From: a virus
IMG/VR virus record: IMGVR_UViG_3300042522_000873
Span: 1-25,058 of that record
Strand: one strand, 5' to 3'
Length of the DNA stretch: 25,058 nucleotides
Both the position numbers and the translations under genes were made by a program. Below, piece by piece: positions 13,004 to 18,251 of this stretch (position 1 is the first letter of the stretch; every line of letters starts with the position of its first letter). Below the pieces are notes generated by a model, which was not told where the DNA came from, ran no database searches, and saw nothing but the letters and a program-made list of their open reading frames with translations.

Positions 13004-13290
13004 CACCGCCACCGGCCGAGCAGTTGCTGGCGGCAGACCTCGATAGCCTGCTGCGCCTGCTTCTGCGTCATCACCGACTCGGTGGCGTCGATCGCGCGCA
13101 CCACGTTGTCCAGCAGCTCGGGGTAGTCGGTGTCGCGGAAGTTGGCCGCCATCTCCAGCGCAAACTCCTGCCACAGCCCGGTGTAGGTGCAGCGAAGCGG
13201 GTGGCCGTAGAGCAGGTCATCGCGGCCGCTGCGCTGATACAGCGCCTCGAGCATGTCGGCGCGCTGCTGGTCGAGTTGGACGCGGTTCAT
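13003..13290 (-). CDS. Hypothetical helical protein (95 aa)
   Basis: The product MNRVQLDQQRADMLEALYQR is predominantly alpha-helical with charged faces and a C-terminal stretch TQKQAQQAIEVCRQQL. A PLRCTYTGLWQEFALEMA segment lies in the middle. No catalytic or zinc motif is visible. It overlaps the zinc-ribbon gene at its end and the next upstream gene at its start by ATGA/TGATG junctions, so its expression is tied to both. Confidence 0.55.
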   Translation of the reverse strand: MNRVQLDQQRADMLEALYQRSGRDDLLYGHPLRCTYTGLWQEFALEMAANFRDTDYPELLDNVVRAIDATESVMTQKQAQQAIEVCRQQLLGRWR

Positions 13291-13484
13291 GGTTCTAGGT
13301 GTTGGCGGAGGTAGAGCAGCTCGGCGCAGAGCTGCTCGCGGTTGCGGATGCCAGCCACAGTGCGCAGCTGATCGATGCGGATGTCGATCATGCTCACCAG
13401 CCGCTGGCGCTCATCCTGCTGGCCCTGGCGGTAGGTCCCGCTGTCGGTGATCAGCTGGCTGATTCTCGCGCGCATGTCGGTCAT
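13287..13484 (-). CDS. Hypothetical helical protein (65 aa)
   Basis: The Met at 13484 (MTDMRARISQLITDSGTYRQ) overlaps the upstream gene by 4 nt. The sequence is a continuous amphipathic helix series (QQDERQRLVSMIDIRIDQLR, REQLCAELLYLRQHLEP), suggestive of a coiled-coil or helical bundle protein. No family was recognised. Confidence 0.55.
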   Translation of the reverse strand: MTDMRARISQLITDSGTYRQGQQDERQRLVSMIDIRIDQLRTVAGIRNREQLCAELLYLRQHLEP

Positions 13485-13714
13485 CGGCTGGCCTCCAGCT
13501 CGGCGGCGATGGCCAGGAGTTCGGCGCGTATGGCTGCCGCGTGAACATCGCAACAAGAGTCATAGGGGAGGCGCGGGATCGGCACCACCTGATCCACAGC
13601 AGCTCGCAGGGCGGCGGCGATGGCGATCAGGTCATCGTCCACATGGCTTTGCCCCATGGGCGCCTTGAGGAACGCATCCAGCACCGCCTGCGCGGCGGGG
13701 GAGAGGTCAGTCAT
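13481..13714 (-). CDS. Small phage protein, LSPAAQ / RAELLAIAAELE family copy A (77 aa)
   Basis: The N-terminus MTDLSPAAQAVLDAF and the C-terminus IRAELLAIAAELEASR match a protein type common in Synechococcus phages, where function is unknown. A second copy, extended at the C-terminus, is encoded at 15340-15777. The two copies share the ends but have different middles, and their DNA is nearly identical over the shared C-terminal motif. The gene overlaps its upstream neighbour by 8 nt and its downstream neighbour by 4 nt. Confidence 0.6.
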   Translation of the reverse strand: MTDLSPAAQAVLDAFLKAPMGQSHVDDDLIAIAAALRAAVDQVVPIPRLPYDSCCDVHAAAIRAELLAIAAELEASR

Positions 13715-13889
13715 TTAACAGACCCCCATCAACAAGGGCATCGCACCACTCCTTGAATGGCGCTTCGATCTGAGCCATGGCCTTGTTGTCGATGGTCTCG
13801 GGTTTGAGGATCATGCCGAGCGCGAGACCAAGAGCATTGCCGAGGCGATCCTCAAGGCTGTTCAGTGGCACGAACTTGTAGTCAGTCAT
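13707..13889 (-). CDS. Small hypothetical protein (60 aa)
   Basis: MTDYKFVPLNSLEDRLGNAL begins a short helical protein with a Gly/Leu-rich helix (GLALGMILKPETI) and the ending KEWCDALVDGGLLND. It may be partly membrane-associated, but no full transmembrane helix is clear. It overlaps both neighbours and would be co-translated. No function is assigned. Confidence 0.5.
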   Translation of the reverse strand: MTDYKFVPLNSLEDRLGNALGLALGMILKPETIDNKAMAQIEAPFKEWCDALVDGGLLND

Positions 13890-14395
13890 TGGTTTGCTTG
13901 GTCATAGAGGGCATTGACGACGATGCCGCGATCGCCGGGGTAAAGATTCAAAGGGGCTTCGTTAAGCCACAAGGCCACCTCGCGGATCGCGGCGCGGGCT
14001 AAGGGCTTGGCCGACTGACCGACTGTCGCGGTGGAGGCGAAATCTGCGCACATGATGGCCAGCCGCTCCAACAGCGAACCGGTGCGGGCTGGTTCAGGCT
14101 GCTGCTTTGCGTCGGAATAGCCCACGCTGATGTGGCTTGCTAACGCCGAGGACAGATCTGCGTGCTTCTGGGTCAGCGCGGTGTTCGGGGTCAGCGCAAC
14201 ATCCGCAGCACGGATCTGCTCGGGTGTGGCTTGCTCAATCGCTTTGCAGCCCTCGCGGAAGCGCCGCTCGTTCTCAGCTACCTCCAGCGCTTCGATCCTG
14301 TCGCGCAGTTCGAGCGTGAGGTTAATCATGTCGAAGGAGTGGGCCCTGCCTTGGCGTTCGGCGGTGTTCCAGAGGAATGGATTGTGGTCGGTCAT
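13886..14395 (-). CDS. Hypothetical helical protein, ELRxRIExLE / AIREVAxW family copy A (169 aa)
   Basis: The Met at 14395 (MTDHNPFLWNTAERQGRAHS) is favoured because it overlaps the next upstream stop by 4 nt (ATGA). The protein has an early coiled-coil helix (LTLELRDRIEALEVAENERR) and a C-terminal ARAAIREVALWLNEAP. Both phrases recur in the protein at 15774-16097 (ELRARIETLE, ARAAIREVAAWI), and 26 bp are identical in the DNA of the second motif. The middle (about residues 55-115) is AT-richer than its surroundings. Function is unknown; a shared partner for both copies is possible. Confidence 0.55.
   Translation of the reverse strand: MTDHNPFLWNTAERQGRAHSFDMINLTLELRDRIEALEVAENERRFREGCKAIEQATPEQIRAADVALTPNTALTQKHADLSSALASHISVGYSDAKQQPEPARTGSLLERLAIMCADFASTATVGQSAKPLARAAIREVALWLNEAPLNLYPGDRGIVVNALYDQANQ
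13974..13999. repeat. 26-bp repeat, copy A
   Basis: The 26 bp beginning GCCACCTCGCGGATCGCGGC are identical to 15871-15896, in the same orientation. Both copies encode the motif ARAAIREVA on the minus strand in two paralogous genes. The direct orientation would allow recombination that deletes the genes between. Confidence 0.8.
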
Positions 14396-14742
14396 GGGTG
14401 GGTGATGCGAACGGTGGCGATGCCGTCCACCGGCACGCCCAGGCGTCGGGCTGCGCCGGCAGAGAGGTCGATGCTGTTGCAGGCGCAACGGTCGGTGATG
14501 GGCACCGTAAGGGTGCGGCCGCCGTGGCTGACGCGGACCTGGGTGCCGCAGGGTAGCCACGGATGGGCGGCGCTGATGCCCCAGTGCCGATACGTCTGGC
14601 CGCAGGCTGTGGCCCGGCCGTTGTACCAAGGGTGATACACCGTGGCGGTCACGGGGCGGCCGTGGCCGGTGCTGTGGTGCGCCTCAACCGGGGGCGCCAG
14701 GTGCTGCAGCAGCACCACCAGCAAGAACAGGCGCTTCATCAT
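14392..14742 (-). CDS. Secreted RlpA-like double-psi beta-barrel protein (116 aa)
   Basis: Residues 1-21 are a classical signal peptide (MMKRLFLLVVLLQHLAPPVE-A). Residues 30-114 match the RlpA-type double-psi beta-barrel: ATVYHPWYNGRATACG, ISAAHPWLPCGTQVRV, VPITDRC and IDLSAGAARRLGV. In RlpA, a septal lytic transglycosylase, an acidic residue follows the Gly of the first motif; here that position is Gln49, while the His60 and Asp84 counterparts are kept. Four cysteines (47, 65, 86, 88) could form disulfides. It sits in the leftward early run, not with the endolysin, so it may remodel or protect the wall rather than lyse the cell. Confidence 0.75.
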   Translation of the reverse strand: MMKRLFLLVVLLQHLAPPVEAHHSTGHGRPVTATVYHPWYNGRATACGQTYRHWGISAAHPWLPCGTQVRVSHGGRTLTVPITDRCACNSIDLSAGAARRLGVPVDGIATVRITHP

Positions 14743-14930
14743 CAGCCGTGAATCCAGCGACGGACGGTGGTGGTGCTGACGCCCAGGCGGGCAGCGATGG
14801 CGGCCTGGGTCAGGCCGGCCCGGCGCCACCGGCGGGCGCGGGCCTTGCGGTCCTCGGTGAGCCACAGCAGCACACCGATCACGATGAGGGTGGGCACCAG
14901 CAGCGCCCAGAAAAGAAGGGGAAGGCTCAT
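14742..14930 (-). CDS. Membrane-anchored HTH protein, copy A (62 aa)
   Basis: Residues 1-24 (MSLPLLFWALLVPTLIVIGV plus LLWL) form one transmembrane helix. Residues 27-60 (DRKARARRWRRAGLTQAAIA, then ARLGVSTTTVRRWI) form a homeodomain-like helix-turn-helix. A strong ribosome-binding site (AAAGGAGA) lies 4 nt before the ATG. The second copy at 16639-16830 has the same order and spacing: helix, short acidic linker, Arg-rich segment, HTH. A DNA-binding domain tethered to the membrane would place DNA or a promoter at the cell membrane. It overlaps the RlpA-like gene by 3 nt. Confidence 0.7.
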   Translation of the reverse strand: MSLPLLFWALLVPTLIVIGVLLWLTEDRKARARRWRRAGLTQAAIAARLGVSTTTVRRWIHG

Positions 14931-14948
14931 GGTTCTCCTTTGGTTGTT

Positions 14949-15110
14949 TCAGCGCAGACTGGGGTTCCGCTCTTCAACCGTCAGGCTGGGGTGGCGCACG
15001 GGGTCGCGCATCAACTCGCGGCATGTTGGGCGGCGGCGCGATGCCACGGTGACCCCCATAAAGAATCCGGTGACGCAGCCGAGCATCCAGGCGGTTGCGA
15101 GCGTGCTCAT
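14949..15110 (-). CDS. Small membrane protein with shared C-terminal tail (53 aa)
   Basis: MSTLATAWMLGCVTGFFMGV starts a protein with one membrane helix (about residues 5-23), then a basic stretch (ASRRRPTCRELMRDP) and the end HPSLTVEERNPSLR. The 14-residue end matches that of the acidic micro-protein at 10410-10520 (11 of 14 residues identical) although the DNA has diverged at many positions. The ATG overlaps the stop of the upstream gene (ATGA). No other family was recognised. Confidence 0.55.
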   Translation of the reverse strand: MSTLATAWMLGCVTGFFMGVTVASRRRPTCRELMRDPVRHPSLTVEERNPSLR

Positions 15111-15343
15111 CGCTTCAGCCTCCATTCCCCGTTTTCGTCTTGTTCGCCAAACCGATTAAACAGCGTGAACCCTTCGGTTCGGTTGGGGTCCATGAAGGTC
15201 CACGGCGCGTTGAGATTGCCGTTCATGGACCAGTAGCACTTCCAGCATCCGGGATGCAGGTCAGAGGTTTTGTCGGTGACGTAGAGGCGGCCCATGCCTT
15301 TGTTGTGCCGCCAGATGTCGCCAGGGCGGAAGGTGTCAGTCAT
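15107..15343 (-). CDS. Small hypothetical protein (78 aa)
   Basis: The product starts MTDTFRPGDIWRHNKGMGRL and contains SDLHPGCWKCYWSMNGNLNA and FTLFNRFGEQDENGEWRLKR. It has a CWKC pair and many aromatic residues, pointing to a small beta domain. Such proteins appear in phage early regions, but no named family was recognised. Junctions with both neighbours are ATGA overlaps. Confidence 0.55.
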   Translation of the reverse strand: MTDTFRPGDIWRHNKGMGRLYVTDKTSDLHPGCWKCYWSMNGNLNAPWTFMDPNRTEGFTLFNRFGEQDENGEWRLKR

Positions 15344-15777
15344 CGCTCGGCCTCCTGCTCTTCCGCTGGCTTCCAGCGAATGTTCTCGGGAGTGATGTCG
15401 CTATCCAATGAGATCAACTCAGGGTCATCTTTTTCCGTGAACGCCCAAACGAAATACTCAGGCTGCACGTAGACCGGTCTGTCGTCGCCACCGATGCTCT
15501 CATCAAGCAATCCGCGCACGTAGTAGAAACCAGGCGCGGGTGGCAGTCCGACATTCCAGCCGCCCTCCAGCTCGGCGGCGATGGCGAGGAGCTCGGCGCG
15601 GATCTTGCGCCGATGCGGCATCGCCTCTGGCGCGATTACTTTCGCAGCAGCTCGCAGGGTGGCGGCGGAAATCCTGCCGGCATGTTGTTCACATGTAACG
15701 AAGTAGAGATTGTCTTCGTCGTAAACAGGAAAGGCGGCATCCAGCACCACCTGCGCGGCGGGAGAAAGGTTAGTCAT
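15340..15777 (-). CDS. LSPAAQ / RAELLAIAAELE family copy B with C-terminal extension (145 aa)
   Basis: Residues 1-72 (MTNLSPAAQVVLDAAFPVYD ... IRAELLAIAAELEGG) are a copy of the small protein at 13481-13714. Residues 75-145 are a separate segment (PPAPGFYYVRGLLDES, YVQPEYFVWAF, then an acidic end) of the type found in phage proteins that begin GxYYV. The chain thus looks like a fusion of two modules. The middle of the first module and the extension are AT-richer than the rest. Function is unknown. It overlaps its neighbours by 4 nt. Confidence 0.6.
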   Translation of the reverse strand: MTNLSPAAQVVLDAAFPVYDEDNLYFVTCEQHAGRISAATLRAAAKVIAPEAMPHRRKIRAELLAIAAELEGGWNVGLPPAPGFYYVRGLLDESIGGDDRPVYVQPEYFVWAFTEKDDPELISLDSDITPENIRWKPAEEQEAER

Positions 15778-16097
15778 CGCTTGGCCTCCCGTTCAAGCCA
15801 ATCAATCACCTCTCTTACGTCAGGAATGACAACTCCGTAATCGTCTTCTTGCCTTCGTTTGATCCACGCCGCCACCTCGCGGATCGCGGCGCGGGCAGCG
15901 TCTTGGTGCAGCCATTGGTCAGGGTTGATCCGCCCGTCAATGGCGCAGCTCACTCGCTGCACCAGCGAACTACTAATTGGGACTGGATTAGGAGTTGGTT
16001 GGGAGTTGGCCTCCAGCGTCTCAATTCTGGCGCGGAGTTCGAGGATTGCCTCTGGCCAACGTGCAGCGTCTGTGCCCCACTGCTCTGGCGTCGCCAT
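15774..16097 (-). CDS. Hypothetical helical protein, ELRxRIExLE / AIREVAxW family copy B (107 aa)
   Basis: The Met at 16097 (MATPEQWGTDAARWPEAILE) shares one base with the upstream stop (TGATG). The chain carries ILELRARIETLEA and ARAAIREVAAWI, both also present in the protein at 13886-14395, and then a distinct acidic/charged end (DVREVIDWLEREAKR). The 26-bp repeat lies here. It is likely helical and cytoplasmic. Function is unknown. Confidence 0.55.
   Translation of the reverse strand: MATPEQWGTDAARWPEAILELRARIETLEANSQPTPNPVPISSSLVQRVSCAIDGRINPDQWLHQDAARAAIREVAAWIKRRQEDDYGVVIPDVREVIDWLEREAKR
15871..15896. repeat. 26-bp repeat, copy B
   Basis: This is the second copy of the repeat at 13974-13999, 1.9 kb away and in the same orientation, inside the paralogous gene. 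Confidence 0.8.
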
Positions 16098-16333
16098 CAC
16101 ACCACCTCCACAGCAGCACCAGGCCAGCGGGCCTCGGCGTAGCGGATGGCGGCGCGCTTCGTCTCGGCCTGTGTGATCCACGTCATGGGCCGGGCGCCCT
16201 TGGGATAGACGATCAGCCGGAACTCCTTCGTGCGGGCCTTGGGCCGCGGCCGGCTGATGCCTTCGCCGTGCTGGCTCTGGTTCGGTTCGTCCTGCCATTG
16301 CCACGGCAGCATTGCTCCGGTGGTTTTAGCCAT
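16097..16333 (-). CDS. Small hypothetical protein (78 aa)
   Basis: The product MAKTTGAMLPWQWQDEPNQS begins with a polar, low-complexity stretch. The C-terminal half (KEFRLIVYPKGARPMTWITQ, ETKRAAIRYAEARWPGAAVE) forms an alpha/beta unit recurring in phage hypothetical proteins. The ending AIRYAEARWPGAAVEVV is the most conserved-looking part. It is coupled to its neighbours by a 1-nt and an 8-nt overlap. Confidence 0.55.
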   Translation of the reverse strand: MAKTTGAMLPWQWQDEPNQSQHGEGISRPRPKARTKEFRLIVYPKGARPMTWITQAETKRAAIRYAEARWPGAAVEVV

Positions 16334-16499
16334 GGGTGATCGGGTGGGTAACGGTTTCGGAGTCGAGCCATTCGAGCTCAGACCACCACTGCAGCCATGT
16401 GTCAGCGGCGATCAGCTTGGCCTCGGTGAGGCTGTGGGCCAGCACGCACTCGAGCACGTTGGCGCTGCGGATCTGGAAGTAGAAGCGGCGGGGGGTCAT
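16326..16499 (-). CDS. Small hypothetical protein (57 aa)
   Basis: MTPRRFYFQIRSANVLECVL starts a short beta-alpha protein with a helix (HSLTEAKLIAADTWLQWW). The Met at 16499 overlaps the upstream stop by 3 nt, and 8 nt of the end overlap the next gene. The frame is open further upstream, but that part is Arg-rich and lacks protein-like composition. No family was recognised. Confidence 0.5.
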   Translation of the reverse strand: MTPRRFYFQIRSANVLECVLAHSLTEAKLIAADTWLQWWSELEWLDSETVTHPITHG

Positions 16500-16642
16500 G
16501 GCTTCAGCGGCAGGTGGTCGGCGGCGCAGTTGTGGTGCGCCTTGACGGTCTCCTGCTTGGCGGAGTCGTAGCCGGCGGCGTAGAGGCAGAACAGCAGCAC
16601 CACGACGGCGATGCGGTTGATGACGGGGTTGGTGAGCATCAT
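16496..16642 (-). CDS. Small membrane protein (48 aa)
   Basis: MMLTNPVINRIAVVVLLFCL and YAAGYDSAKQ form a single N-terminal transmembrane or signal-anchor helix followed by a polar tail with His and Cys (KAHHNCAADHLPLKP). The start and stop overlap the adjacent genes (ATGATG and CCATGA). Its place directly after the second membrane-HTH gene is notable, since the first HTH copy is also followed by a gene for an exported protein. Confidence 0.5.
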   Translation of the reverse strand: MMLTNPVINRIAVVVLLFCLYAAGYDSAKQETVKAHHNCAADHLPLKP

Positions 16643-16830
16643 GCAAGCGCCTTGCGGACGCGATAGCGGGAGAGGTTGAGGCGGGTGGCGATCTGCTGCT
16701 GGCTGAGGCCGGTGCGGCGCAGGACGCGCACGCGGCGATCATCTGAAGCGGTCAGCCAGTCGATCACGGCGACCAGAAGCAGCATTGGGATCAGCAGCTT
16801 CCAGATCACCAGGAGAGCGGTGGTGAGCAT
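16639..16830 (-). CDS. Membrane-anchored HTH protein, copy B (63 aa)
   Basis: Residues 5-26 (ALLVIWKLLIPMLLLVAVID) form one transmembrane helix. Residues 29-61 (SDDRRVRVLRRTGLSQQQIA, then TRLNLSRYRVRKAL) form an HTH. The layout matches copy A at 14742-14930: helix, W-L-T, two acidic residues, Arg-rich stretch, R-x-GL-x-Q-x-x-IA-x-RL, then a recognition helix with different residues. The differing recognition helices suggest different DNA targets. The C-terminus ends soon after the HTH, so there is no separate signalling domain. Confidence 0.7.
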   Translation of the reverse strand: MLTTALLVIWKLLIPMLLLVAVIDWLTASDDRRVRVLRRTGLSQQQIATRLNLSRYRVRKALA

Positions 16831-16862
16831 GGTGGTGAAGTGGGTGGGGAGCCCCGGAGGGC

Positions 16863-17042
16863 TCAGGCGGCAGCCTTGGCGCGGGTCACGGCCCGATTGC
16901 CGAGGTAGATGATCGCCTCGTTCAGGGTGCAGCGGCGGCCGCAGATGGCGAACACGCCTTCAGGAGTGACCATCAACCCGTCGTGAATCTGGGTGGAGGC
17001 TGTCTCAAGGGCCAGGTTCCTCAGCTGGATGGCGGAGATCAT
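16863..17042 (-). CDS. Small hypothetical protein (59 aa)
   Basis: The Met at 17042 gives MISAIQLRNLALETASTQIH, then a beta hairpin (DGLMVTPEGVFAICGRRCTL) and a helix (NEAIIYLGNRAVTRAKAAA). It looks like a folded small domain. A leader with two short hairpins lies directly upstream, so this gene may begin a transcript of its own. No family was recognised. Confidence 0.55.
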   Translation of the reverse strand: MISAIQLRNLALETASTQIHDGLMVTPEGVFAICGRRCTLNEAIIYLGNRAVTRAKAAA

Positions 17043-17141
17043 CGGAGCTGCAGCCTCTGGGCTGCCGAGTGGAGCGCTCGGCCCCGGTGAGCAAAGTATG
17101 GCCCACCGCCGGCAGCGCATCATCCCGGCTGTGACAGTTCT
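17043..17141 (-). promoter_or_regulatory. Leader with two hairpins and a possible leftward promoter
   Basis: This is the longest gap in the leftward run. Close to the start codon, on the leftward transcript, GCAGCC/GGCTGC (17050-17065, 4-nt loop) and CCGAG/CTCGG (17065-17081) form tandem hairpins. A weak -10-like CATACT lies upstream of them. There is no T-run, so termination is unlikely. A promoter and a structured leader are the better reading. Confidence 0.35.
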
Positions 17142-17390
17142 TCACATTGGCCCAAGGCAGCGGATCCGGTAGCCGCCACCGCCAGGGCGGTAGTCGAGCA
17201 GGTCGGCCTCCCAGAGGCGGCTGAGGCGTCGGCTCACGGCCGACTGGCTGCAGCTCCAGTGCTCCATCAGGTCGGCTGTCTTCACCTTGCAAGGCGGCTG
17301 CAGCAGCTGCGCCAAGTCGAGCCAGTCAAGCAGCACGCTGTCGGGCACTCGATGGCGGAGATCCAGCAGCTCGGAGGCGGTGGGCGTCAT
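17142..17390 (-). CDS. Winged-helix DNA-binding protein (82 aa)
   Basis: The Met at 17390 overlaps the upstream gene stop (ATGA). Residues 14-78 form a winged helix: LLDWLDLAQLLQPPC, then KTADLMEHWSCSQSAVSRRL as the helix-turn-helix, SRLWEADLLDY and a wing (RPGGGGYRIRCLG). The protein is close to the minimum size for such a domain. It is a plausible transcription regulator for this early region, located just before the hairpin-rich leader. Confidence 0.65.
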   Translation of the reverse strand: MTPTASELLDLRHRVPDSVLLDWLDLAQLLQPPCKVKTADLMEHWSCSQSAVSRRLSRLWEADLLDYRPGGGGYRIRCLGPM

Positions 17391-17641
17391 TCTTGGCGCG
17401 GCTTCGGCCCCACCTGGCCCACCTCCACGTGGCTCAGCGTCAGCGTCACCGGCACCCGCAGCACCGGCTTGCTCGCGTGCCCCGAGCACCACCCCACCGC
17501 ATAACGACTCACCTCCGCCTCGGCTGTGAACCATGCGTGGCCGCAGTCCAGGCACACCCGCCGGCGCACCGTCTGGTCGGCGGGCTTGCTGTTCGTCACC
17601 GCTGCCCGGTGGCGGGGGCAGCTGCACTTCGGGCAGTTCAT
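17387..17641 (-). CDS. NrdR-like zinc-ribbon protein without ATP-cone, copy 2 (84 aa)
   Basis: From the Met at 17641 the chain reads MNCPKCSCPRHRAAVTNSKP and TVRRRVCLDCGHAWFTAEAE. Cys3, Cys6, Cys30 and Cys33 and the RRR before the second pair copy the N-terminal ribbon of NrdR almost residue for residue. The ATP-cone is replaced by a short beta-rich tail. The in-frame Met at 17650 would add three residues. Only a short spacer separates this start from a gene on the other strand. Confidence 0.65.
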   Translation of the reverse strand: MNCPKCSCPRHRAAVTNSKPADQTVRRRVCLDCGHAWFTAEAEVSRYAVGWCSGHASKPVLRVPVTLTLSHVEVGQVGPKPRQE

Positions 17642-17672
17642 GGGCACCATGGGGCAGTCCGCCCCAAAAAAA

Positions 17673-17870
17673 ATGGATTTCGGTCAGTGGCTGGCGGTTG
17701 AGATCCCGCCAGAAAAACAGTTCCAGATCGAGGCCGACTGCCGCCGGCTGGAGAAGCATCCCCAGGCCGGCAGCGTCGCCGCTCAGCTCCTCCGCCAGTG
17801 CTACCACCAGCAGGAGATGCTCCAGGCCGCGGTCAATGAGATCGCGCGGCTGGAGCTCGAGCTGATGTGA
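17673..17870 (+). CDS. Small hypothetical protein, rightward (65 aa)
   Basis: MDFGQWLAVEIPPEKQFQIE begins a helical protein with ADCRRLEKHPQAGSVAAQLL and a C-terminal helix ending LELELM. I recognise this as a small phage protein type with an (I/V)PPExQF motif and an E-A-D-x-R-R-L helix, of unknown function. It is the only rightward gene between 11.4 and 20.7 kb. A hairpin and a run of A lie directly before the ATG; no ribosome-binding site is visible. An ATG at 17649 would add eight residues. Confidence 0.55.
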   Translation: MDFGQWLAVEIPPEKQFQIEADCRRLEKHPQAGSVAAQLLRQCYHQQEMLQAAVNEIARLELELM

Positions 17871-18251
17871 TCAGAACAGATCGGCTTCGGTGATCTCACT
17901 CACCACGCCACCAGTCGCCTGCGCAAGGCTGGCTGCAGCAGCTGGAGCCACCGCAGCCTCCTCGATCGCCTTCTGCACCTTGTAGTCGGGCTTGGCCACG
18001 ATGCTGAGGTACTTCACCCCGCTGCTCGCGGTCTTGGCCCAGCCGCTCAGCCGTACCGGGATCTCCTGCCGATCCCCTTGGGGCTGGGCATTCATCAGGT
18101 ACTGCGCCAGCGCATAGGCCTGGTCGGCCGGCACGTTCAGCACGCCATCGAACTCGGGGTAGTTCTTGCCGGCCTCATAGCGGTCGCCCATCCGCTTCTG
18201 CCAGTCAGCAGCGGATTGCTTGAACAGTGCGCCATTCACAGAGAAGCTCAT
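17871..18251 (-). CDS. Candidate single-strand DNA-binding protein (126 aa)
   Basis: The first 100 residues are beta-rich and polar (MSFSVNGALFKQSAADWQKR, FDGVLNVPADQAYALAQYL, IPVRLSGWAKTASSG, VKYLSIVAKPDYK). They end in an Ala-rich linker and an acidic tip (EITEADLF). Bacterial SSB proteins end in a short acidic peptide closing with Phe, which recruits partner enzymes. The next-but-one gene encodes a RecT-like protein with a similar acidic tip (PNDDIF). No OB-fold signature can be proven by eye. The gene overlaps its upstream neighbour by 4 nt, and its stop directly abuts the stop of the rightward gene. Confidence 0.5.
   Translation of the reverse strand: MSFSVNGALFKQSAADWQKRMGDRYEAGKNYPEFDGVLNVPADQAYALAQYLMNAQPQGDRQEIPVRLSGWAKTASSGVKYLSIVAKPDYKVQKAIEEAAVAPAAAASLAQATGGVVSEITEADLF

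Noticed and set aside
14563-15236. Plus-strand open frames across the RlpA-like and membrane-HTH genes
   Set aside because: They lack ribosome-binding sites and domain-like composition, while the minus-strand genes have clear motifs and coupled junctions.
17651-17672. Rho-independent terminator (GGGGC/GCCCC hairpin with homopolymer run)
   Set aside because: On the plus strand the run after the hairpin is A, and on the minus strand the T-run precedes the hairpin, so neither direction gives a hairpin followed by U.
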